64,000 nucleotides of DNA from Udaeobacter sp963725505 (lineage in GTDB: Bacteria > Verrucomicrobiota > Verrucomicrobiia > Chthoniobacterales > UBA10450): assembly GCA_963725505.1 (NCBI GenBank), contig CAVRYN010000005.1, positions 682,001 through 746,000 on the forward strand, in the 5' to 3' direction. This document shows, one piece after another, positions 42,237-51,395 of this stretch. The notes under the pieces were generated by a model. The model was not told where the DNA came from. It saw nothing but the letters and a program-made list of their open reading frames with translations, and did not search any database. The translations under genes were made by a program, and so were the position numbers. Positions within the stretch are counted from its first letter, which is position 1. Every line of letters begins with the position of its first letter.

Positions 42237-45200
42237 ATGATGGTTCATTTGTCTCGACCCGATCCAACATCCAGCGAGGCATTGCCGGGCGCGCTGGCCG
42301 AACCTTCGTTCAAAGAGCCGCCCTCTGGAATCAAAATTCTCGGCACAAATGAAGTGCGATATGCTGTTGTCATGTATGGCGGCATATCCCTTTGCATCTA
42401 CATAAATGGCGTTGCACAGGAATTGTTAGAACTGGCCCGCTCAACCTCGCCCATGCCCACTGCAAAGCTGGGCGCGAGCGCCAAGGTCTATCGTCGGCTC
42501 GGACAATATTTGGGCAGCGACTCGATGGATGCACAACTGCTTCGAGCAGATTCCGATAAGCCCGACGAGCCTCCCATCTATACTCGCTTTGTCGTTGATG
42601 TGCTTTCTGGCACTTCGGCCGGCGGACTCAATTCCATTTTTCTAGCCAAGGCACTGGTCAACAATCGAAACATGGACGGCCTCAAAAAACTTTGGATGGA
42701 GGAAGGCGACATCAATCGCCTTCTCAACGATAGGAAATCTGGCTGGCTGCCTCCCGGCAGCGATCCTGCATCCCTGTTAAACAGCCAGCGGATGTACGAC
42801 AAACTGCTAACGGCGCTGCACACGATGGATTTTCCCGATGACCCGGACGGCCGAAAAACAGGACCCGAGGACCTATTCAGCGTCGGACGAGATCAACCAC
42901 TGGTTGAGGAATTGGATCTTTATGTGACTGCCACCGATCTGCGAGGCCTTCCGATTTACATGAAGCTCGACAACGCGGTGGCCAACGAGCTGCGGCACAA
43001 AAATGTTTTTCGTTTTCGCTACCGTGGGACTGATTTGGGCGATTTCGGTCCGGAATTCAATCCATTGCTCGCGTTTGCCGGTCGATGCACTTCAGCGATT
43101 CCGCCAGCGTTTGAACCCATGCGATTGGAGGACATTCGGGGCGTGTTGACCAACTGGCGACCTTACCGGCACCTGTCAGACGACGGTTGCCCCGAATGGC
43201 GCCGAATCTGGCCGGATTATTTGAAAACGGAAGAGACGGGCGATTTTTGGAAGCGCGATTTTGGCGACGGAGGTTTTCTCGACAACAAGCCATTTAGTTA
43301 TGCGACTCATGAACTGATGCGCCGCCAAGCTGCACGCCCAGTCCGACGCAAGCTCGTTTACGTTGAACCTACTCCGGAGAATCTTGGACTGGACACTGCC
43401 TCGGCTCGAGAAAAACCGGATGCGCTGGACCATTCGTTGGCTGCCTTGGTCGGTTTACCCCGCTACGAAACAATTCGTGAGGATATTGAACTAGTTCTCG
43501 ATCGCAATCGACTTCTCGAAACGATCGACGAAATCACGCTACAGGTCGATCAAGACGTTGCTGCCGCTGGAGAAAAGGCAATTACAATCTTAACGCGAGA
43601 ACAATTTGCGCGAATCCACTTAGAGACCATGATCCGGGATCAGGGCATTGGCTACGGCATTTACCACCGGCTGAAAGTTGCCCAAGTAACAAGTGATTTG
43701 ACCAGTTTGGTAAGTGACATTTTGAATTACCGCGAAGGATCCGACGAATTTCTCGCAATCGACAAGATTATCGAGCGCTGGCGTCATTCTAAGTACGCAG
43801 AAGACCCGAAGACAGATTTGCTTAAGACAGAATTTGCATTCGTCCTCTATTTCGATGCTGCATACCGGTTCCGTCGGCTATTCTTTGTGCACACCAGGAT
43901 ATCCTCTTTCTACCGCTTTGCCCCCGGTTCGCCGGAGGCAAAAGACCGCGTGCGCCTGATCAAGGAAAAATTTTCGGATCCCCTGCCGCCAGAGGTTGCG
44001 AAAATTTTCGACGATCCAGATCCCGCTCGTTGGAAACGCTTCCGTGAAGAGTTGCTGCATATAAAAGAGAAGTTGGCTGACGCTCTGCGCTATCTCCGTA
44101 AAACTTGTGGCGACGTTCGTTCTAATCACGCTTTGAAACTCGCGATCGAACAGTTTCAGCCGGACAAAGACGAGGTCGCGCGCTTCCTGCAGCAACCTAA
44201 GTCAGTGAAGGCGGAGGAATTTATTCAGGCCCGTGCTTTAGCCTTCGACAATGTTGCGCATCATATTGTCTCGCTTTACGCAGACGTTTTCCAGAAAGCC
44301 GCGAAACAATGTGAACATGCACTCGCGGCAGGGGCAGGCACCAGTGAGGAAGGGAAAGTCGCTCGAAACGCGGTTTCGGAATTTTACAATCACTTTGATC
44401 ACTACGACATGGCGATCTTTCCAGTGCAATATGGTGCTGGCTCATACGAGACGCCGCACGTTGACGTTGTGCGCGTAAGCCCCAATGACGCCAAAAATCT
44501 GTGTGACGAGAGTACAGGAAAACGCAGAAAACTGGCCGGGCGCGAATTCTTTTCTTTTGGCGCGTTCTTTGCCGACTTCTGGCGGGCTAATGACATGCTT
44601 TGGGGCCGGCTCGATAGCGCCGAAATTCTAGTTCGCAATCTCCTTTTGGGCACACCGGCGGCCAACACACCGGCCGAGAACGATCCGGCTTTTCGCGATC
44701 ACCCTGGGCTTAAAGGGGACGCTTTGAAGACGGTTGCTGACCTTGTTATTGATGATTTGCAGACAGCCATTTTGCGTCAGCATCTCACGGACAAACAATG
44801 TGAAGACATCTGGAATATGCTCCAAAGCTTGCCCCATCTTAAAAGCAAGAATTTTGATAAATACATCGCCGATTTTTTCAGCGATTCCTCACGGCTTAGT
44901 CGAGCGACCCAGAATCTTATCAATTTCTGCCAGAACGACGCGGAGCTCCTTGAGTATTTTAAGAGAAATTATGAGGTCGATCGCCAATTGGATCGGGGCC
45001 TGCTGGTGCAGTTGGCTTCGCGCTCAAGCAAAATATTCGGCAGAATGCTGCAGGGTATTTCGACCCGCCGCGGCAATCGCGGTCATCAGCAGGCGGCGTT
45101 TCTCGTCCGCGCTGCCTCCATTTTTAGCGGATTGATTGAACTATCGCTTCCACGAAGCGCGGGCGAGATCCTTTGGCGATATTGGCGCTCATTGCTTTAT

Positions 45201-45488
45201 GTGCTCGGTGCGCTCCTCTTTGCCGCTGGTCTTCTGTTTGGTAAACCAGCTGTGCAAACCGGTGGTCTGCTGGTCTTTGGCGTCACCGCCCTTGTACACC
45301 TTACTACGCTTTGGCTCGCATTATGGATTGGTAGATGGCGTTTGCTAAACAGAGTGACCGTTGCACTGGTTTCGTTTCTCCTTGCCGTGTTGCTTGTGCT
45401 CGGTGTGTGGAAGGCAACCGAACTGCCCGCCCTAGTGCAAGGTCGGTGGTTCCCTGCACAATCAAACAGCTCGTCAACCTCTCACTGA
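42237..45488 (+). CDS. Large patatin-like phospholipase-related protein with C-terminal membrane helices
   Basis: 1083 residues. The catalytic dyad motifs are intact: GTSAGG with Ser127 and DGGFLDNKPF with Asp in the region near residue 345; an oxyanion-type glycine segment (VMYGGISLCIYINGV) lies near residue 45. This layout matches the patatin-related family TIGR03607 with its long helical C-terminal part (about residues 400-980). Three hydrophobic helices close the protein (LLYVLGALLFAAGLLFG, GLLVFGVTALVHLTTLWLAL, VALVSFLLAVLLVLGVW). It should be a membrane-attached lipid acyl hydrolase. It is flanked by two copies of the creatininase tail. Confidence 0.85.
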   Translation: MMVHLSRPDPTSSEALPGALAEPSFKEPPSGIKILGTNEVRYAVVMYGGISLCIYINGVAQELLELARSTSPMPTAKLGASAKVYRRLGQYLGSDSMDAQLLRADSDKPDEPPIYTRFVVDVLSGTSAGGLNSIFLAKALVNNRNMDGLKKLWMEEGDINRLLNDRKSGWLPPGSDPASLLNSQRMYDKLLTALHTMDFPDDPDGRKTGPEDLFSVGRDQPLVEELDLYVTATDLRGLPIYMKLDNAVANELRHKNVFRFRYRGTDLGDFGPEFNPLLAFAGRCTSAIPPAFEPMRLEDIRGVLTNWRPYRHLSDDGCPEWRRIWPDYLKTEETGDFWKRDFGDGGFLDNKPFSYATHELMRRQAARPVRRKLVYVEPTPENLGLDTASAREKPDALDHSLAALVGLPRYETIREDIELVLDRNRLLETIDEITLQVDQDVAAAGEKAITILTREQFARIHLETMIRDQGIGYGIYHRLKVAQVTSDLTSLVSDILNYREGSDEFLAIDKIIERWRHSKYAEDPKTDLLKTEFAFVLYFDAAYRFRRLFFVHTRISSFYRFAPGSPEAKDRVRLIKEKFSDPLPPEVAKIFDDPDPARWKRFREELLHIKEKLADALRYLRKTCGDVRSNHALKLAIEQFQPDKDEVARFLQQPKSVKAEEFIQARALAFDNVAHHIVSLYADVFQKAAKQCEHALAAGAGTSEEGKVARNAVSEFYNHFDHYDMAIFPVQYGAGSYETPHVDVVRVSPNDAKNLCDESTGKRRKLAGREFFSFGAFFADFWRANDMLWGRLDSAEILVRNLLLGTPAANTPAENDPAFRDHPGLKGDALKTVADLVIDDLQTAILRQHLTDKQCEDIWNMLQSLPHLKSKNFDKYIADFFSDSSRLSRATQNLINFCQNDAELLEYFKRNYEVDRQLDRGLLVQLASRSSKIFGRMLQGISTRRGNRGHQQAAFLVRAASIFSGLIELSLPRSAGEILWRYWRSLLYVLGALLFAAGLLFGKPAVQTGGLLVFGVTALVHLTTLWLALWIGRWRLLNRVTVALVSFLLAVLLVLGVWKATELPALVQGRWFPAQSNSSSTSH

Positions 45489-45549
45489 GGAAATTCCGGC
45501 GTATTTCCGAATTGAGCCAACTTTAAGTCGAGCGGTGTCCAGTTATTGG

Positions 45550-45754
45550 CCTGAGAAAAATCCAGATGCCCTCGGAACAGAAACCGATGAGCGATTTGGA
45601 GAAAGTGCGCCGCCTCAATCCAAAATCTCTTCGGGACTATCTCAAGGACGGCAACTACGGCGGTCTTTATCAGCGTGACGACAAAGAGATGATGAGGATC
45701 TGGCGCGCAGGGGTGGAGGAAACGTGCGCCCTGCTAACGGAAGCCTGGGAATAG
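45550..45754 (+). pseudogene. Truncated second copy of the creatininase C-terminus
   Basis: Encodes a 62-codon stretch (SDLEKVRRLNPKSLRDYLKD, GGLYQRDDKEMMRIWRAGVE) aligning without gaps to the end of the gene at 41063-41764, about 80% identical at protein level and offset by 3990 bp. The catalytic part is absent. It is a remnant of a duplication or of a second, related gene interrupted by the patatin unit. Divergence shows that it is not recent. Confidence 0.85.
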
Positions 45755-45776
45755 CTTGTTTTCATTGTTGCCCAGT

Positions 45777-46373
45777 TCAGTCCTCTACGTGCCGAGTGTC
45801 GTTCCAAAACTGGATCGCCGAATTGGACACCTCGTTCTCGTAGCTAAGCGCACTAAGACTTGCTGTGTTTAACATGAAAAATTTTCCAGCGGCCGGTTCC
45901 AGCCCGAGCCAGCGAGCAGCGAACACTCGCAGGAAATGTCCGCTCGAAAAAATCAGCACATTGCCTTTGATGGCACGCACGCGATTGACAACGCGACCGG
46001 CCCTGGCGCCAACCTGTTCCGGTGATTCTCCGTTAGGGCAGCCGTCACGGAACAACTGCCAGTCGGGTCGCTTCGCATGAATTTCTACGGTTCGGAGACC
46101 TTCGTAATCACCATAGTTCCATTCGACCAGATCGCGATCGACTTCGGCTACGGCGCCAAACCCCGCCAGTTCACACGTTCGCGCGGCGCGCTGCAATGGA
46201 CTTGTCATTACTTTCGCGAAGACCGATCCGGCCAGCCGTTCTCCCAGGCGCACGGCGTTGCGTTCGCCACGCTCGGTCAGCGGCAAGTCGGTAACCCCCG
46301 TGTGCTGACCTGTGACGCTCCAGGCAGTCTCGCCGTGGCGCGCCAGATAAATTACGGGAAAAATTTCGCTCAT
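45777..46373 (-). CDS. Histidine phosphatase family protein
   Basis: 198 residues from ATG 46373. YLARHGETAWSVTGQHTG holds the R-H-G catalytic motif, TSPLQRAARTCELAGF the second arginine, and FSSGHFLRVFAARWLGL the second histidine. This is the phosphoglycerate mutase-like/broad phosphatase branch. It lies 38 bp downstream of the GH15 stop on the same strand, so it could form an operon with it. Substrate unknown. Confidence 0.9.
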   Translation of the reverse strand: MSEIFPVIYLARHGETAWSVTGQHTGVTDLPLTERGERNAVRLGERLAGSVFAKVMTSPLQRAARTCELAGFGAVAEVDRDLVEWNYGDYEGLRTVEIHAKRPDWQLFRDGCPNGESPEQVGARAGRVVNRVRAIKGNVLIFSSGHFLRVFAARWLGLEPAAGKFFMLNTASLSALSYENEVSNSAIQFWNDTRHVED

Positions 46374-46411
46374 ATTTGAGTGGATCTGCTGGGGTGGGCC
46401 ACTCGAGCTGG

Positions 46412-48802
46412 TTATGAAACGTCCACCTGCCAGCTGCGGTCTTCCCAATGCTGATCGCGCTTCCAAAGGAGCGTAAATGTAAGCACTGAACCCGACGGAG
46501 TGTCTGCGGTTGGAAAATCTGCGAACCAGAGATCCAGTTCGCTTTGGTGGGTCGTCTGCGACTGGTTAGTTCCCGTCAAGTTGTCCGTTGACCAGACGAT
46601 CGTCGCTTCTGCAGCCAGGATGATCCGCAAAATTTTGCCGCGTATGACACGCTGCACGGGATGACGCAGAGTCCAAATCTCGTATCGACTCTGCACTGGA
46701 TTGACGACGTACCGTTGGTACGCCGGCTCGACGCGGTCGAAGCAAACGCCGTCGTGTCGGCTGCGCACAAGCGAAACATATTCCGCGTGCGACCAGCAAA
46801 GCGGCATCGCTGCGCCAGTCGGACAACCGCGTTTCATTCTCGCATGCGGCAAATCTTCGCCGTCCCAAACCTGCTCTGTGATCATACCGCCTTCATTCGA
46901 AAAGTTTTCGATGGTGGTGATGAACGGTTTTGGATCGCGCCCCGCAGCCAGCTCGTAATGGCCGCGTTCTCCGGTCAAAATCGGCCAGCAGCGACCCACA
47001 CCTGTGCCGTCGAAGGCGCTGCCGTCATCCTTTTGTCCGTAGCCATCATGATTGTAGCGACGCCAGCCCGGCCCCTGGGGCAGATCATGTTTGAGCACGC
47101 GATCAATGACTTCGATTGAATCGCGCACCAGCGGATCGTTCGCGTCGCGAATGCCGTACCGCACCAGGTGAAGAAAATCGCCGCTGACGACATTTCGCGC
47201 CGAATGCAAGCCACCGCCATTGGCGATCTGAATCATGGTCGTATTGGGATCGGCATGCGGATCTGGAGCGCTAGCGTCAGTTGGATTGATGCGGATGTAA
47301 TGACGAGGGCGACCCGCGACCAGCTCGCCCACTGTTGTGACCGTCCACTCTTCGAGGTGCGCTGCCAGCCAGTCAGCATAAGCGAAAATAAAATCTGCAA
47401 GACTCGCTTCGCCGTATCCTCTAGCCCACTCTGCGGTACAGGCGAGAGCGGCAATCACAATAGCCAGCGTCGAAGGTGAATAGCCGGCGTTTTCTTCCCA
47501 GCGGTCCTGCGCTGTCACTGGCCCTTGTAGAATCAGATTCGCCGCGGCGCGCACAATCATTACCCGGGGATTAAACAAGCCCAGCGCGTCCTGTTTGTGC
47601 AAACGCCACGCAAGAAGTATCGAGAAAGCAATTTGGTCGAGCTGTAGCCCGGACCAATAAGCGGTGCCATCGATCCAGCTATTTTGTGGAAAGCTGCCGT
47701 CCGGCCGCTGAATGGCCGCCAGCCAGATCAACGCACGCAGCGGCGTGCTTGTTTGACCCGTTGCGAGGAGCGCCGTTGCGCTGTGCACGAGGTCGCGAGT
47801 CCAAACGAGATGATAACCACCGAGATCGTCATCGCCCTTGGTTTCGCCCCAGGGGATACTCATGGATGCAACCAGCGCGCCTTGAAAAACTTTGTCCTCA
47901 TGCGCCAGCAATACGCAACGGCTCAGCCGATACATGCCGCCGGCGTCAGATGTTTCCTTGCTAAAGTCAAATTCAGGATTCACAACCGTTCGTTGCCATT
48001 GCCGAACATACGCCTGGCAATGTGACTCAAACGACCCGGCCAACGATTGGAACAACTTCGTGGCCGCGCTCTGATAACTTCGACCAAACGCAACGGCGAT
48101 AGTGAATTCATCGTTCTCTAGGAGATCGATTTCGCCGGTTACCGCGATGTTGCCTTGCTCCGCTGTGCGGAACTCCCACTCCATCTTGAAATGCTGCATC
48201 AGGTCTTGCCAACCGTCGCTGAAGCCGACGTAACCAACAGAGCGACGGACGAAACCGGTATTGCATGCGATGAGCAGATGAACGTTCTGCCGCTGAGCGT
48301 GGATCACTTTGCTGCCGCCAATTTCAGAACACCACGCTGAATTGCCCGCGCCATGACCGCCGATGTGAGGAGCGAGCAACGCATAAAGCCGCAATTTGTG
48401 GCGGAGCGACTCATCGAGCACTTCGACTCTGGTGTGGACTAGTAAAACCGATAGATGCGGATCCGTCAGCACGGATTTTATTAGACGATAACGACCGTCC
48501 GGGTCGGAATTCGTGAGACGATAAAAGAGGCAATCGCGCTGCGGATATTCGATCAGGTGATTAAGGTCGCGCTTTTCTTCGTGGCAAAACGTTTCACCGT
48601 CGCTGATGAGAAACTGAAAGTCGCGCGTGTTTGGTTTGTCGACGTGTGGGTAATAAATCTCGTTGACGATGCCGTGGCTGAGCGTGAACCAAACGCGGCA
48701 ACTGGTATGATACGCTGTGCCCACGCCTTCCTTTGCACTCGAAGTCCAGCGCGGTTCGATCCCAGGCGCACCGAACGCCACTAGATTGTCACTCGAATTC
48801 AT
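46412..48802 (-). CDS. GH15 glucoamylase/glucodextranase-like hydrolase
   Basis: 796 residues without signal peptide. The N-terminal beta-sandwich domain (about residues 1-280, SCRVWFTLSHGIVNEIYYPH) precedes the (alpha/alpha)6 barrel: GGYHLVWTRDLVHSATALLA, AQDRWEENAGYSPSTLA with the putative catalytic Glu, and WPILTGERGHYEL with the second acid region. It releases glucose from alpha-glucans or dextran-like polymers, probably in the cytoplasm. The C-terminal 100 residues are beta-rich. Paired with the phosphatase gene it suggests storage-glucan turnover. Confidence 0.9.
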   Translation of the reverse strand: MNSSDNLVAFGAPGIEPRWTSSAKEGVGTAYHTSCRVWFTLSHGIVNEIYYPHVDKPNTRDFQFLISDGETFCHEEKRDLNHLIEYPQRDCLFYRLTNSDPDGRYRLIKSVLTDPHLSVLLVHTRVEVLDESLRHKLRLYALLAPHIGGHGAGNSAWCSEIGGSKVIHAQRQNVHLLIACNTGFVRRSVGYVGFSDGWQDLMQHFKMEWEFRTAEQGNIAVTGEIDLLENDEFTIAVAFGRSYQSAATKLFQSLAGSFESHCQAYVRQWQRTVVNPEFDFSKETSDAGGMYRLSRCVLLAHEDKVFQGALVASMSIPWGETKGDDDLGGYHLVWTRDLVHSATALLATGQTSTPLRALIWLAAIQRPDGSFPQNSWIDGTAYWSGLQLDQIAFSILLAWRLHKQDALGLFNPRVMIVRAAANLILQGPVTAQDRWEENAGYSPSTLAIVIAALACTAEWARGYGEASLADFIFAYADWLAAHLEEWTVTTVGELVAGRPRHYIRINPTDASAPDPHADPNTTMIQIANGGGLHSARNVVSGDFLHLVRYGIRDANDPLVRDSIEVIDRVLKHDLPQGPGWRRYNHDGYGQKDDGSAFDGTGVGRCWPILTGERGHYELAAGRDPKPFITTIENFSNEGGMITEQVWDGEDLPHARMKRGCPTGAAMPLCWSHAEYVSLVRSRHDGVCFDRVEPAYQRYVVNPVQSRYEIWTLRHPVQRVIRGKILRIILAAEATIVWSTDNLTGTNQSQTTHQSELDLWFADFPTADTPSGSVLTFTLLWKRDQHWEDRSWQVDVS

Positions 48803-48879
48803 CTGTGAGCGTAGTCTGAATCGAAGGCGAACAGCAAGATGGTCAAGATGGAAATAATAGGCTTGATCAGCGACGGCAG

Positions 48880-49359
48880 TTATAACATCAGTGTTTCAAT
48901 CTCGCCAGCGTATGGCCATTCATCTGCCGATGAAACGAGACCCGCACGAACAGGATTGTCTCTCACATACCTCCATTTTTCCGCGTAGCTTTCGTTTGAA
49001 CGCAAAACGTGATCAAAAAATTCGCGTTGCCACAGCGTTGTAGCCGCGGGCGCTGACCGCGGCCGATACAGCGCGTGAATTCTCCGGCTGGTCCAGCTTT
49101 TCCAATTGCCGACAAAATCAGATAATGTCTTTGCCCCAATTTCGGCCCGGCAAAAGAAATGCACATGATCCGGCATGATAACGTACCGACCGATCACCCA
49201 GCCATGCCGCGTATGGGCCGCACGCCATTCCTGCACGAGGATTTGGGCTGCTTCGCCACGAGAGAGAAGCGCTTTTCGATTACGGACGCACGCAGTGATG
49301 AAATAAATCGGAAAATCGATCCAAATGTGCTTAAGCCGTCGCAGATGTTTATGCATCAC
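48880..49359 (-). CDS. REP-associated tyrosine transposase (RAYT, Y1_Tnp)
   Basis: 159 residues. VIMPDHVHFFCRAEIG carries the H-x-H (HUH) metal motif, and SYAEKWRYVRDNPVRAGLV carries the catalytic tyrosine, as in RAYT proteins that process REP palindromes as single strands. A GTAGCCGCGG...CCGCGGCC palindrome occurs inside the gene (49040-49063, read as YRPRSAPAATT), and a full GTAGCC...GGCTAC element lies 7 bp upstream of its start. It is domesticated-type: single copy here, no IS-like ends. Confidence 0.9.
   Translation of the reverse strand: MMHKHLRRLKHIWIDFPIYFITACVRNRKALLSRGEAAQILVQEWRAAHTRHGWVIGRYVIMPDHVHFFCRAEIGAKTLSDFVGNWKSWTSRRIHALYRPRSAPAATTLWQREFFDHVLRSNESYAEKWRYVRDNPVRAGLVSSADEWPYAGEIETLML
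49040..49063. repeat. Half REP-like palindrome inside the RAYT gene
   Basis: GTAGCCGCGGGCGCTGACCG then CGGCC. It matches the right half of the element at 49366-49442 in inverted orientation (GGTCAGCGCCCGCGGCTAC). The frame of the transposase is kept. Confidence 0.75.
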
Positions 49360-49365
49360 GTCGTT

Positions 49366-49442
49366 GTAGCCGAGTGGGGTTGACCTCGGCCAGCTTAAGA
49401 CGTTATCACGTACTGGCTGCCGCGGTCAGCGCCCGCGGCTAC
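49366..49442. repeat. GTAGCCGAG...GCGGCTAC bipartite palindrome next to RAYT
   Basis: Left hairpin GCCGAGTGGGGTTGACCTCGGC and right hairpin GCCGCGGTCAGCGCCCGCGGC lie inside GTAG...CTAC ends, 77 bp. It separates the RAYT start from the nrfD stop. It is the best candidate for the substrate of the neighbouring transposase. Confidence 0.8.
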
Positions 49443-49446
49443 AAAA

Positions 49447-50463
49447 TCAGCGTTCCGCGGCGAAAACAGATTCGGGATCGGAACCGGATACTTTGCCAAC
49501 TGCGATCCAGCCGAATCGACTTATAAGTGCGCCAATTAGAAATGAGATCGCTGCCAATGGAACCAAGCCGAAAAACCGGAGAACAAGTGCAAGTGGGCCG
49601 TTCAAGATTTCGCCAGTGCGTATGAGCCAGCCCGAACTGTGTTTGTGTATCGCGCGATCGGCGGCGCCGTGTTTGTCCAGGGTCAGCCAAAATAAGAGCA
49701 CTGATTCGACCGCGGCTGCGAAAAATCCGATCGCGTTGAGTGGCGCGATTCGGTGGCCAAGCAGTTCGAGTAACGCCGCCGCAGATCCCAACCCAGCCAC
49801 GCCGAAATGTATCGGCAGCAGCAAGCGATGCAAAAACCACGCCGGTATCGCTGTTGCACCGATCAGCACCCCCGTATAAGTGCCGAGTAACATTCCGAAG
49901 AAGGCCGAAGCGAAAATGAGCAGACCGGCGGCGACACGAAGAAATTGATCCATCGCTCCGGTGAATGTGTGAAGCGCGTGTAGTTCGAGCGCGATCAGAC
50001 CGGGAACGACACACGCACCAAATGCTGTCAGGATCCAAGCGCCCATCGACATCGGCGATTGCGGTTTAAAAACGCGGAGCATGTTGATGAAAAGATGTGG
50101 ACGTCCGAGATCCAGGATCAACAGAATTGGCGAAAGCACCGCGCCGATTGCGGCCAGCCGCATCGCGGCGCGGGCAACATCGAGATGGTGAAAAATCGCC
50201 GCGGCCAACGCGATGACCGCTGACATTCCCGCGAGACCACCTACGAAAAAATAAACTGGAATTTCCCATGTCCAGACCGGCGGTTTGACGACCGCTTGTC
50301 CGTAATAACCTGGTCCGGTCGCCGCGGCGACACGGACTCGTCCCGTGGCGAGCTTGCGCGGAATCGGACCACCTGCAACATCGACACCGTGTCCAGCGAC
50401 AATACCGTCATTCCACGCTTGCTCGCGCAACTCTTCGAGCCGTTTTTCGGATGGCGTTGTCAT
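49447..50463 (-). CDS. NrfD/PsrC-type membrane quinone-interacting subunit
   Basis: 338 residues from ATG 50463, with about eight to ten membrane helices (TWEIPVYFFVGGLAGMSAVI, SMGAWILTAFGACVVPGLIA). It is the NrfD family, which exchanges electrons and protons with the quinone pool and has no haem ligands of the FdnI type. The ATG overlaps the Fe-S subunit stop by 4 bp (ATGA). It should be the membrane partner of the formate dehydrogenase encoded upstream. Confidence 0.88.
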   Translation of the reverse strand: MTTPSEKRLEELREQAWNDGIVAGHGVDVAGGPIPRKLATGRVRVAAATGPGYYGQAVVKPPVWTWEIPVYFFVGGLAGMSAVIALAAAIFHHLDVARAAMRLAAIGAVLSPILLILDLGRPHLFINMLRVFKPQSPMSMGAWILTAFGACVVPGLIALELHALHTFTGAMDQFLRVAAGLLIFASAFFGMLLGTYTGVLIGATAIPAWFLHRLLLPIHFGVAGLGSAAALLELLGHRIAPLNAIGFFAAAVESVLLFWLTLDKHGAADRAIHKHSSGWLIRTGEILNGPLALVLRFFGLVPLAAISFLIGALISRFGWIAVGKVSGSDPESVFAAER

Positions 50464-51392
50464 GAGAAAAACGCGAATGCCAGGAGCGCCGCGATGAATG
50501 ATGCAATCGCGGTCGCGATCGCGGAAGTCCACGCCGACCTCAGGTAAATTGTTGGGACCTGCGGCTTGGGCGGCAGCCCGTAGGCCTCTGGTTCGCCGAG
50601 AATCAAAAAGAAGGCGTGGATGCCGCGCACGGATGTTTCCTGAGGGTCGTAGAGCTGTGCGTCGCTGTAGCCGTTTTGCTTAAGTTGGTGCACTCGTTCT
50701 TCTCCACGCGCGCGGAGATCATCCAATCGACCAAAGACGATCGATTCGGTTGGACACGCTTTTGCGCAGGCTGGGACGAGTCCGCTCTTTTGTCGATCGT
50801 AACAAAAAGTGCACTTGAATGCGCCGCCTGCATCGGGAAGCGGCTCGGGCCTGCGATCAACCACTCCAAACGGGCAGGAAACAACGCAGTAGCCGCAGCC
50901 GTTGCACACGTCGTTTTGCACGAGCACGGAACCGACCTCCGTGCGCACAATCGCGCCGGTCGGGCAGGCTTCGAGGCAGCCGGCCTCTTCACAATGTTTG
51001 CAAACGTCGGAGAGAAAAATCCAGCGGAAAGGATCGTCGTGAGGCAGACAATCCTGTCTGCCACTTGGCTCCCTTTCCTTTTCAAGATTTGCAGACAGGA
51101 TTGTCTGCGCCACGGAGCCGACGATTTGATTTCCTTTTTGGCGATCTTGTTCGACAAACAAAACATGCCGCCAGGTGGACGCGCCGAGGTGGCCGGTGTT
51201 GTCGTAAGAATTCCCCGACCAGACGAAACCGTCATCCGGCACGTTGTTCCATTCTTTGCACGCGACCTCGCACGCTTTGCAACCGATGCACACGGTTGGA
51301 TCAGTGAAGAAACCGACCTCGACGTTTTCCTCCACGTAATTGTGGCGGCGCTGGTTCGTGCTCTTTGTTCCTTCACCGATCATGATCGACAT
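50460..51392 (-). CDS. fdnH: Formate dehydrogenase iron-sulfur (beta) subunit
   Basis: 310 residues from ATG 51392. Four ferredoxin-type clusters are seen: CIGCKACEVACKEWN, CKHCEEAGCLEACP, CNGCGYCVVSCP and CTFCYDRQ...CAKACP. One C-terminal membrane helix (AIATAIASFIAALLAFAFF) anchors it. Between the first and second cluster motifs a palindromic element (51043-51110) adds about 25 residues in frame. A longer open frame to 51974 overlaps the alpha gene and is rejected. It relays electrons from the alpha subunit to NrfD. Confidence 0.9.
   Translation of the reverse strand: MSIMIGEGTKSTNQRRHNYVEENVEVGFFTDPTVCIGCKACEVACKEWNNVPDDGFVWSGNSYDNTGHLGASTWRHVLFVEQDRQKGNQIVGSVAQTILSANLEKEREPSGRQDCLPHDDPFRWIFLSDVCKHCEEAGCLEACPTGAIVRTEVGSVLVQNDVCNGCGYCVVSCPFGVVDRRPEPLPDAGGAFKCTFCYDRQKSGLVPACAKACPTESIVFGRLDDLRARGEERVHQLKQNGYSDAQLYDPQETSVRGIHAFFLILGEPEAYGLPPKPQVPTIYLRSAWTSAIATAIASFIAALLAFAFFS
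51043..51110. repeat. GCAGACAATCCTGTCTGC element translated inside fdnH
   Basis: Two palindromic words, GGCAGACAATCCTGTCTGCC and GCAGACAGGATTGTCTGC, inverted relative to each other about 30 bp apart. A shorter relative (GCAATCCTGTCT) is seen near 63020. It sits between the Fe-S cluster motifs and keeps the frame. Confidence 0.75.
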
Positions 51393-51395
51393 TTC

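Noticed and set aside
41765..45549. Patatin region as an integrative element with att sites
   Set aside because: No integrase, and the flanking repeats are diverged coding sequence rather than identical short att sites.
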